From: an uncultured Atopobium sp.
GTDB taxonomy: Bacteria > Actinomycetota > Coriobacteriia > Coriobacteriales > Atopobiaceae
DNA length: 6,885 nt
Reading direction: 5' to 3'
Assembly: GCA_946647055.1 (NCBI GenBank)
Contig: CAMPCT010000115.1
Location: forward strand, 1 to 6,885
Shown: positions 1-4,773 of the stretch, piece by piece
How positions within the stretch are numbered: the first letter of the stretch is position 1
How the letters are laid out: every line of letters starts with the position of its first letter
Made by a program: the position numbers and the translations under genes
Notes under the pieces: generated by a model
Seen by the model: the letters and a program-made list of their open reading frames with translations, nothing else
What the model was told of the DNA's origin: nothing
Databases searched by the model: none

Positions 1-157
1 CCTGTCCAACGGCTGGGTCGTCGACAAGGGCGCCGGCTTCTGGACCCTCAAGAGGGGCAAGCACCACTACACGCCGAGCAAGTACGAGTACGACTCGATC
101 GTGAAGAACAACGGCTGGAAGGCCGAGGGCATCAAGTTCTACGTCATCAAGAAGTAG
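1..157 (+). CDS. C-terminal end of a probable secreted/surface protein with DUF5648-like repeat (partial)
   Basis: Only the last 51 codons are inside the window, in the frame starting at base 2 and ending at TAG 155-157. The peptide contains GFWTLKRGKHHYT followed by YEYDSIVKNNGWKAEGIKFY. The pattern HHYT, then E/YxxSIV, GWxxEGIxFY resembles the DUF5648 repeats (HFYT...GWxYEGIxWY) found, often in tandem, at the C-termini of secreted or cell-wall proteins of Actinobacteria and Firmicutes. The first residues (LSNGW, GFW) look like the end of a preceding repeat unit. No sortase motif or membrane tail follows, so any attachment must lie elsewhere in the protein. The catalytic or binding part is outside the window and the function cannot be named. 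The reading frame is clear from its G/C-rich third positions. The repeat-family assignment rests on memory of the pattern and is moderate. Confidence 0.55.
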   Translation, partial: LSNGWVVDKGAGFWTLKRGKHHYTPSKYEYDSIVKNNGWKAEGIKFYVIKK

Positions 158-180
158 GGGAGAGCCACACGCTACCTAGA

Positions 181-208
181 GGGGCCGCCACAAGGCGGCC
201 CCCCTTTC
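181..208 (+). terminator. Rho-independent terminator after the surface-protein gene
   Basis: A perfect 9-bp stem, GGGGCCGCC (181-189) and GGCGGCCCC (194-202), closes a four-base loop ACAA and is followed by CC and a short T stretch (205-207, then CTC). It begins 24 bases after the TAG of the upstream gene. The T tract is weak, as is common in high-GC actinobacteria. Read on the other strand there is no T tract, so it most likely serves the + strand gene only. It separates that gene from the promoter of the next one. Confidence 0.75.
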
Positions 209-241
209 TCGTGGAGGAAGTATCCCCAAGGTCACATTGGG

Positions 242-247
242 TACAAT
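242..247 (+). promoter_or_regulatory. Candidate -10 element (TACAAT) for the membrane-tailed DnaJ gene
   Basis: TACAAT, one mismatch from TATAAT, lies in GGGTACAATCC. Transcription would start near 254, leaving about 36 bases of leader. No good -35 hexamer is found 16-18 bases upstream (the region reads AGTATCCCC). The same 11-base core precedes the second dnaJ gene at 4720-4730. The AGGAG ribosome binding site at 279-283, six bases before ATG 290, fits the downstream gene start. Confidence 0.5.
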
Positions 248-289
248 CCATGCGAACGCGACCACGGACACAGCACCCAGGAGCCACCC

Positions 290-1381
290 ATGGCATCGAT
301 GAACGAGAAGGACTACTACGAGGTACTTGGCGTCTCGCAGGAGGCCACGACCGAGGAGATCCGCAAGGCCTTCCAAAAGAAGGCGCGCACCCTCCATCCC
401 GACGTCAACAAGGAGCCAGACGCAGAGGAGCGCTTCAAGGAGGTCTCCGAGGCCTACGCGGTCCTCTCCGACGAGGACAAGCGTCGTCGCTACGACGCCA
501 TGCGCTCGGGGTCTCCCTTCGCCGGCGCCCAATGGTCGACGCCCTCGAGCTCTCAGGGCTACGGAGGCTATACCAGTTATGGCGAGTGGCCCTTCGACGG
601 CTTCCCCTTTGGCACGTACCGCCGCACGTCCTCGCAGACGCGTTCGCGCGCCTTCAACCCACATGCCGGAAACGACGTCGTCTACGAGCTCACGCTCGAC
701 TCCAAACAGGCGGCCGAGGGTTGTCGCCGCGGCATCACCTACAACCACTATGCCCCCTGCACCCACTGCGACGGCAAGGGCTCGGTGCATGCGGAGCACT
801 CGGCGACCTGCCCCACCTGCAACGGCACGGGCCGCATCACGCTCGACCTCCAGGACCTGCTGGGCTTTGGCGTCATGAACATGACCTGCCCCGAGTGCGA
901 GGGCTCGGGACGCGTCGTCGTCGACCCCTGCGACGAGTGCGGGGGATCCGGTCGCGTCCTCACCGCGAGCGAGATCGTCGTTGACATCCCCGCAGGCGCG
1001 CACGATGGCACCGAGGTGCGTGTCAGCGGCATGGGCAATGCCGGCACCAATGGCGAGGCCGCGGGCGACTTCGTCTGCCGCGTCGCCGTGCCTGCGGAGC
1101 GGCTCGACTATGCGCAGTCGATGGGCTTCCGCCTGCTGGGGTTCACGATTCCCTTTGTTGCGCTGGGCATCATAACGGGCCTCACCTCGGCAATCATGCC
1201 CATCATCATGTTCCCGCTGGTCATTGGCCTCTTCTTCGTGCTGTCGCGAGGGGTCCTCGGGCACAACGTCGGCTGGTGGCGCAATGCCTGGCGAACGGTC
1301 ATGAGCGGCGCGACGGGCGGCCTCATGTGGGCGCTCATGTACACGATGATGGCGACCTGCTCGGCGAGTCTCTTCCGCTAG
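290..1381 (+). CDS. DnaJ-like co-chaperone with a C-terminal membrane domain
   Basis: Predicted 363-residue J protein, likely recruiting and stimulating DnaK at the cytoplasmic membrane. Residues 7-69 form a J domain with HPD at 36-38. Residues 74-123 are a linker rich in G, S, Y and F. Four CxxCxGxG motifs begin at C157, C174, C200 and C214 and make a full DnaJ zinc domain. Residues 227-267 match the start of the substrate-binding domain (VDIPAGAHDGTEVRV, GDFVCRVAV). From about 280 the protein becomes hydrophobic, with likely helices at 281-299, 301-319 and 337-355. The loop 320-336 carries arginines (R320, R331, R335) and fits the inside, giving an N-in topology. The second substrate-binding subdomain and the dimerization end of normal DnaJ are missing. 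Frame and G/C-biased third positions continue unbroken into the tail, so this is not a frameshift artefact. The start is set by AGGAG at 279-283; the ATG at 299 is the alternative. The gene stands alone between a terminator and the transporter operon. J-protein identity is sure; location and role are inferred. Confidence 0.9.
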   Translation: MASMNEKDYYEVLGVSQEATTEEIRKAFQKKARTLHPDVNKEPDAEERFKEVSEAYAVLSDEDKRRRYDAMRSGSPFAGAQWSTPSSSQGYGGYTSYGEWPFDGFPFGTYRRTSSQTRSRAFNPHAGNDVVYELTLDSKQAAEGCRRGITYNHYAPCTHCDGKGSVHAEHSATCPTCNGTGRITLDLQDLLGFGVMNMTCPECEGSGRVVVDPCDECGGSGRVLTASEIVVDIPAGAHDGTEVRVSGMGNAGTNGEAAGDFVCRVAVPAERLDYAQSMGFRLLGFTIPFVALGIITGLTSAIMPIIMFPLVIGLFFVLSRGVLGHNVGWWRNAWRTVMSGATGGLMWALMYTMMATCSASLFR

Positions 1382-1451
1382 CGAGGCACCCGCGCGGTAT
1401 CCCCACGGCGCATGTTTACAGAGCCGTTACCCGCGCACGGTGCATATCGGC

Positions 1452-1457
1452 TATCCT
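1452..1457 (+). promoter_or_regulatory. Weak candidate -10 element (TATCCT) for the transporter operon
   Basis: TATCCT lies 34 bases before the ATG of the solute-binding protein gene, in the 110-base gap after the DnaJ-like gene. The best -35-like hexamer, TTACCC at 1427-1432, is 19 bases away, and TTTACA at 1415-1420 is too far. No terminator hairpin with a T tract follows the DnaJ-like gene, so some read-through into this operon is possible. This call rests on position and a partial match only. Confidence 0.3.
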
Positions 1458-1477
1458 ACCTTTACTGCACTAAAGTA
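1457..1477 (+). promoter_or_regulatory. AT-rich palindrome, candidate operator of the amino-acid transporter operon
   Basis: CTTTA (1460-1464) and TAAAG (1471-1475) are inverted repeats around a central TGCA (1466-1469), with only a C-C mismatch on each side of the centre. TA at 1457-1458 and TA at 1476-1477 extend the dyad if the C at 1459 is skipped. It overlaps the end of the candidate -10 and the expected transcription start, and ends four bases before the GGAGG ribosome binding site (1481-1485). A repressor bound here would block initiation. The stem would be weak as RNA, so a DNA operator is the more natural reading. I do not recognise the regulator. Confidence 0.4.
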
Positions 1478-1491
1478 GAGGGAGGACAACC

Positions 1492-2304
1492 ATGACCACC
1501 ATGAACCGCCGCCAGTTCCTTGCCCTTGCAGCCGCCAGCCCTGCGCTGTTCAGCCTTGCCGCCTGTGGCAACAAGGTCGTCACGTGGGACGGCACCAACT
1601 TCAAGCACGGCTTCGACAAGGACTTCCCGCCGTACTCCTACATCGACGACAACGGCGAGACCACCGGCTTCGACGTCGAGCTGGCACAGGCCGTCTGCGA
1701 GTACTACGGCTGGACCTACGTGCCCGTGCCCGTCAACTGGGACTCCAAGGACGCCGAGCTCAACTCCGGCAGCTGCGACTGCATCTGGTCCGGCTTCACC
1801 AAGAGCCCCGCGCGCGAGTCCTCCTACTGCTGGAGCGAGCCCTACTCCATCAACACCCAGATGATCATGGTCAAGGAGGACTCCGACATCCAGACCCTCG
1901 AGGACCTTGCGGGCAAGAAGGTGGGCGTCCAAACCGGCACCTCCGCCTACGACATGCTCGAGGCCTCCGAGGCAGACGGCGGCTGCGCCGAGCTGGCCGA
2001 GACCTTTGCCTCCGTCGAGGTGTTCGACACCTACACCATCGCCGTCACCGACCTCATGGCCGGTGCCATCGACGCAGTCGCCATCGACGTCACCACTGGC
2101 AACTTCCAGATGTCCAACCAGGGCGGCCTGCGCTACCTCGACGAGGAGCTTGGCGACGAGGTCTATGCCATCGGCTTCCGCACCAACGAGACCGACCTTC
2201 GCGACCAGGTCAACGCCGCGCTCGAGGCGCTCGCCGCCGACGGCACGATGGACGCCATCGGCCAGAAGTACGAGGACATCTACGAGAACCTCTCGATGAT
2301 CTAG
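1492..2304 (+). CDS. Amino-acid ABC transporter substrate-binding lipoprotein (SBP_bac_3 family, Tat-type signal)
   Basis: Extracytoplasmic receptor of a polar amino-acid uptake system, 270 residues. The N-terminus has the twin-arginine motif NRRQFL (5-10), a hydrophobic stretch and the lipobox LAAC with lipidated C25, so it is probably exported folded and anchored to the outer face of the membrane. FPPYSYIDDNG followed by GFDVELAQAV (59-68) is the family-3 signature. R108 in KSPARES is at the position of the arginine that holds the ligand carboxylate in HisJ/GlnH, QTGTS (147-151) follows, and D199 in AIDV is at the position that holds the alpha-amino group. The substrate is therefore an alpha-amino acid, but which one cannot be read. 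The mature part has five further cysteines (C69, C95, C97, C113, C165), unusual for the family. The start is fixed by GGAGG at 1481-1485, six bases before ATG. It leads an operon with permease, ATPase and racemase. Confidence 0.93.
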   Translation: MTTMNRRQFLALAAASPALFSLAACGNKVVTWDGTNFKHGFDKDFPPYSYIDDNGETTGFDVELAQAVCEYYGWTYVPVPVNWDSKDAELNSGSCDCIWSGFTKSPARESSYCWSEPYSINTQMIMVKEDSDIQTLEDLAGKKVGVQTGTSAYDMLEASEADGGCAELAETFASVEVFDTYTIAVTDLMAGAIDAVAIDVTTGNFQMSNQGGLRYLDEELGDEVYAIGFRTNETDLRDQVNAALEALAADGTMDAIGQKYEDIYENLSMI

Positions 2305-2337
2305 TCCTGCCTGCTTCGGCGCGAAAGCTTCACAAGG

Positions 2338-2377
2338 GTCCGCGTCGCCAGGGCCTCAAGCCTTGGACGGCGCGGAC
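2338..2377 (+). promoter_or_regulatory. Strong intercistronic stem-loop between receptor and permease genes
   Basis: The gap from 2305 to 2406 holds a long hairpin. The outer stem pairs GTCCGCGTCG (2338-2347) with CGGCGCGGAC (2368-2377), 10 pairs including one G-U. The inner stem pairs CCAGGGC (2348-2354) with GCCTTGG (2360-2366), seven pairs including one G-U. The loop is CTCAA and the only interruption is a bulged A at 2367. No T tract follows, so it is not a standard intrinsic terminator. Such structures after the receptor gene of an ABC operon commonly protect the 3' end of the receptor message, giving more receptor than permease (as with malE-malF). A smaller imperfect hairpin, GCTTCG/CG-A-AAGC, precedes it at 2313-2328. 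Confidence 0.6.
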
Positions 2378-2406
2378 TTCGCTGACATTCGACCCCAGGA
2401 GATGCG

Positions 2407-3054
2407 ATGACGCTATCCACCATGCTCGCGACCATGGCCTCTGGCATGCTGCGGACCTTCGCGGTGTTTGCGCTCACCCTGATCGGCTCGCTGCCCCTCG
2501 GCATGGTCGTCGCGTTGCTCAAGAAGTCGCGGTTTGCCGTGGTGCGCGGCATCATCAACGTCTACATCTCCATCATCCGCGGCACCCCGCTCATGCTCCA
2601 GCTGCTGGTCTGGTACTTTGGCCCGTACTACCTGTTTGGCCTCAACATCGGCAACTGGCGTTTCCCAGCGCTCATCTTTGGCTTCGTGGTCAACTACGCC
2701 GCCTACTTCGCCGAGATCTATCGTGGTGGCATCGAGTCGATTCCCGTCGGGCAGTACGAGGCCGCCGAGGTCCTGGGCTACACCCGCGCCCAGACCTTCA
2801 TGCGCATCATCCTGCCACAGGTCATCAAGCGCATCATGCCGTCCGTCACCAACGAGGTCATCACCCTGGTCAAGGACACCTCGCTGGCCTTCACTCTGGC
2901 CTACCAGGAGGTCTTCTCGCTCGCCAAGCAGATCTCGGCGTCCCAGACCTCGTTCATGCCCTTCTTCATCGCGGGCGTGTTCTACTTCGTGGCCAACTAC
3001 GTCGTCGAGTTTGCCATGGCCCGCATCGAGAAGTCGATGGACTACTACAAGTAG
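2407..3054 (+). CDS. Amino-acid ABC transporter permease (HisM/GlnP family)
   Basis: Integral membrane subunit, 215 residues, typical for the polar amino-acid permease family. Hydrophobic segments lie at about 15-38, 57-78, 86-105, 140-165 and 183-203, consistent with five helices. SIIRGTPLMLQLL (55-67) is the usual family motif. The cytoplasmic EAA loop that docks on the ATPase runs from E118 to about Q138 (EAAEVLGYT...ILPQ), with the conserved glycine at 124. KDTSLAF (156-162) is also typical. Only one permease is encoded, so it probably forms a homodimer, as many Gram-positive systems of this type do. AGGAG at 2397-2401 lies five bases before ATG 2407. It follows the intercistronic hairpin and is 36 bases before the ATPase gene. 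Family assignment is firm; the substrate is unknown. Confidence 0.95.
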   Translation: MTLSTMLATMASGMLRTFAVFALTLIGSLPLGMVVALLKKSRFAVVRGIINVYISIIRGTPLMLQLLVWYFGPYYLFGLNIGNWRFPALIFGFVVNYAAYFAEIYRGGIESIPVGQYEAAEVLGYTRAQTFMRIILPQVIKRIMPSVTNEVITLVKDTSLAFTLAYQEVFSLAKQISASQTSFMPFFIAGVFYFVANYVVEFAMARIEKSMDYYK

Positions 3055-3090
3055 GCGACCCTGCGACCGCATGAGAGGGATGGAACTTGC

Positions 3091-3849
3091 ATGATCCTCG
3101 AGATGAACAACATCAAGAAGCAGTTCGGCGACAACGTGGTCCTCAAGGACATCTCGTTTGGCGTTGACAAGGGCGAGGTCGTGAGCGTCATCGGGCCGTC
3201 GGGCTCCGGCAAGTCAACGCTGCTGCGCTGCGCCACCTTCCTCGAGACCGTCGACGGAGGCGAGATTCTCTACATGGGCGAGCGCGCAGCATGGACCGAT
3301 GCGTCTGGCGCCGCGACCTACGTCTCGCCCAAGGAGCTGCGTCACTTCCGCAGCTACTACGGCCTCGTCTTCCAGCAGTTCAACCTCTTCCCGCACTACA
3401 GCATCCTGCAGAACCTCACCGACGCCCCCATCCACGTGCAGGGACGCAGCAAGGAGGATGCTGAGGAGACGGCCATGGAGCTGCTGGCCAAGATGGGCAT
3501 CGCCGACAAGGCCAGCGCCTATCCCTACCAGCTCTCCGGTGGCCAGCAGCAGCGCGTCGCCATCGCCCGCTCGCTTGCCATGAAGCCCGAGATTCTCTTC
3601 TTCGACGAGCCCACGTCGGCGCTCGACCCCGAGCTCACCGGTGAGGTCCTCAAGGTCATCCGCCAGCTGGCTGACGAGCACATGACCATGGTGGTCGTCA
3701 CTCACGAGATGCCCTTCGCCAAGGCCGTGAGCAACCGCGTGCTCTTCATGGACGGAGGCGTCATCGTCGAGCAGGGCACCCCGCAGGAGGTCTTCGACAA
3801 CCCGCGGGAGGAGCGCACCAAGCAGTTCCTGCGCGTGTTCGAGCGGTAG
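3091..3849 (+). CDS. Amino-acid ABC transporter ATP-binding protein (HisP/GlnQ family)
   Basis: Cytoplasmic ATPase that powers the importer, 252 residues. The motifs appear in the right order: Walker [10 protein letters not shown] (35-43), Q-loop Q95 in [10 protein letters not shown], signature LSGGQQQR (148-155), Walker B ILFFDEP (168-174, catalytic E173), D-loop SALD (176-179) and switch H205 in VVTHEM. Between the first strands and the Q-loop (about 65-85) there is a short insertion, [18 protein letters not shown], at the place where HisP-type proteins carry an extra loop. All catalytic residues are present. The ribosome binding site is loose: AGGGA at 3076-3080, ten bases before ATG 3091. 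A seven-codon open frame (3071-3094) ends in TGA overlapping this ATG and could couple translation. The racemase gene starts 12 bases after the stop. Confidence 0.96.
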   Translation: MILEMNNIKKQFGDNVVLKDISFGVDKGEVVSVIGPSGSGKSTLLRCATFLETVDGGEILYMGERAAWTDASGAATYVSPKELRHFRSYYGLVFQQFNLFPHYSILQNLTDAPIHVQGRSKEDAEETAMELLAKMGIADKASAYPYQLSGGQQQRVAIARSLAMKPEILFFDEPTSALDPELTGEVLKVIRQLADEHMTMVVVTHEMPFAKAVSNRVLFMDGGVIVEQGTPQEVFDNPREERTKQFLRVFER

Positions 3850-3861
3850 GGGAGCGCCGCG

Positions 3862-4656
3862 ATGCTTCCGAGCCACGTCATCTATGACCCCACGGGCAAC
3901 GTCACCGCGCTCGTGGAGGATTCCTTTGACGTTGCCGACCAGCCAGCCGTCGCAAACGCCATCCAGCAGGCGCATCCCGAGGTCGAGCAGGTCGGGTTCG
4001 TGCATGAGGTGCTGGTTGACGAAGCTCCCGCCAACGTCACGCTCCGCATGGCCGGGGGCGAGTTCTGTGGCAACGCGACCATGTGCGCTGCCGTGTGGTG
4101 GGCTCGCCAGCATGGCGGACACGACGTCCTCGTCCGCGCCTCGGGGGCACCAGAGCCCGTACGGGTTTCCGTCGATCAAGAAGACGAAGGCTCATACGCC
4201 TGCAGCGTGAGCATGCCGTACGCCCTCAGCTTCTGTGACGTTGAGCTCACGCACATGGACATGACGGGAGTCCTCCCGTTGGTACACCTCGACGGCATCT
4301 CCCACCTCGTCGTCGTACCTGGCTCGGGATTCTTCGACCTCCTCTGCCGCTGTGGTGAGGCCGAGCATGCCGTCAGGCGCTGGTGTGAGGAGCTGGGAAC
4401 GGACGGGCTGGGGCTCATGTTCCTTGACGGCAGCGGCCCCACGCGCAGGCTCGTCCCCCTCGTCTACGTCCCGGGAGCCGGCACCTGCTTCTGGGAGCGC
4501 TCGTGTGCGAGCGGGAGCGCGTCCGTGGGCATGTGGCTTGCCCACGAGGAGGGTGCCGCCGTCGATGTCGACCTCGTGCAGCCAGGAGGAACCCTGCACG
4601 TGACGTGCGATCCAACGACACGGCAGGCATGGCTCTCCGGGCACGTCAGGGTCTGA
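3862..4656 (+). CDS. DapF-superfamily amino-acid racemase/epimerase, CntK (histidine racemase)-like
   Basis: Predicted cofactor-independent racemase of 264 residues using two cysteines as acid and base. The first is C69 in GGEFCGNATMCAA (65-77), at the place of CGNGxRC in diaminopimelate epimerase. The second is C215 in WERSCASGSAS (211-221), at the place of the ACGTGA loop of DapF. The N-terminal PTGNVTALV (10-18) replaces the GLGNDF motif. The Glu-Arg pair of DapF lies about eight residues before the second cysteine, but here E212-R213 is almost next to it, so the substrate pocket differs and true DapF activity is unlikely. These features resemble the histidine racemase CntK, whose cysteines I recall as 72 and 219, nearly the same spacing. 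The substrate is not proven. AGGGGAG (3848-3854) overlaps the ATPase stop and starts this gene, so it belongs to the transporter operon and may act on the imported amino acid. Homologues of the CntL/CntM metallophore enzymes are not in the window. Confidence 0.85.
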   Translation: MLPSHVIYDPTGNVTALVEDSFDVADQPAVANAIQQAHPEVEQVGFVHEVLVDEAPANVTLRMAGGEFCGNATMCAAVWWARQHGGHDVLVRASGAPEPVRVSVDQEDEGSYACSVSMPYALSFCDVELTHMDMTGVLPLVHLDGISHLVVVPGSGFFDLLCRCGEAEHAVRRWCEELGTDGLGLMFLDGSGPTRRLVPLVYVPGAGTCFWERSCASGSASVGMWLAHEEGAAVDVDLVQPGGTLHVTCDPTTRQAWLSGHVRV

Positions 4657-4665
4657 GAGAGCAGA

Positions 4666-4700
4666 GCCACGAACCATCTTGCGCAATTCCCATGCGTGGC
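4666..4700 (+). promoter_or_regulatory. Nested dyad upstream of dnaJ, candidate operator
   Basis: GCCACG (4666-4671) and CGTGGC (4695-4700) form an inverted repeat almost concentric with a perfect palindrome TTGCGCAA (4679-4686). The centre lies about 40 bases upstream of the candidate -10 (4723-4728), where an activator or upstream repressor site could sit. It starts 9 bases after the racemase stop, so the outer arms could also be a weak 3'-end hairpin of that operon, but there is no T tract. It matches neither the CIRCE element (HrcA) nor the HAIR element (HspR) as I know them. Confidence 0.3.
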
Positions 4701-4722
4701 GCCTCAGCCTCGTGCTTCGGGG

Positions 4723-4728
4723 TACAAT
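4723..4728 (+). promoter_or_regulatory. Candidate -10 element (TACAAT) of the dnaJ-mtaB operon
   Basis: TACAAT sits in GGGGTACAATCC (4719-4730), sharing 11 bases with the element before the membrane-tailed DnaJ gene. Transcription would start near 4735, with a leader of about 39 bases before the TTG start. The region 16-18 bases upstream has no TTGACA-like sequence. Confidence 0.5.
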
Positions 4729-4761
4729 CCTTTATCGCATGAGTGATGGACAGGATTTTGC

Positions 4762-4765
4762 GAGG
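4762..4765 (+). promoter_or_regulatory. Ribosome binding site that fixes the TTG start of dnaJ
   Basis: GAGG (within GCGAGG, 4760-4765) lies eight bases before TTG 4774-4776. In this frame there is an in-frame stop at 4744-4746 and no ATG, GTG or other TTG between it and 4774. The conserved J-domain sequence KDYYEVLGV starts at codon 5, so TTG is the only workable start. Confidence 0.7.
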
Positions 4766-4773
4766 TACGTGTT

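Noticed and set aside
158..289. CIRCE (HrcA) or HAIR (HspR) heat-shock operators upstream of either dnaJ gene, and a ClgR-type box near GCGAAC at 252-257.
   Set aside because: No TTAGCACTC/GAGTGCTAA or CTTGAGT/ACTCAAG pair is present, and the GCGAAC half-site lacks its partner at the correct spacing.
1100..1381. The hydrophobic tail of the DnaJ-like protein as a frameshift or pseudogene product.
   Set aside because: Codons in this frame keep the G/C-rich third positions of the gene, there is no internal stop, and the other frames give no DnaJ C-terminal sequence (no VxVPAG or GxG...YxRGxL motif).
1412..1495. A 27-codon open frame starting MFTEPLPAHG and ending in TGA overlapping the receptor gene's ATG, considered as a leader peptide.
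   Set aside because: It has no ribosome binding site, no run of one amino acid and no terminator/antiterminator pair, and the candidate promoter lies inside it.
2305..2406. The receptor-permease hairpin as an intrinsic terminator.
   Set aside because: The bases after the stem are TTCGCTGAC with no T run, and the downstream genes have good ribosome binding sites but no promoter of their own in the gap.
1584..3074. A 496-codon + strand frame spanning the receptor and permease genes.
   Set aside because: Its product is an Arg/His/Gly-rich sequence from the wrong frame, and it runs across two clearly real genes in other frames and their hairpin gap.
3862..4656. Annotation of the racemase as dapF.
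   Set aside because: Both catalytic cysteines are present, but the GLGNDF, CGNGxRC and GVGET...ACGTG motifs of true DapF are altered, and no lysine-pathway genes are nearby.
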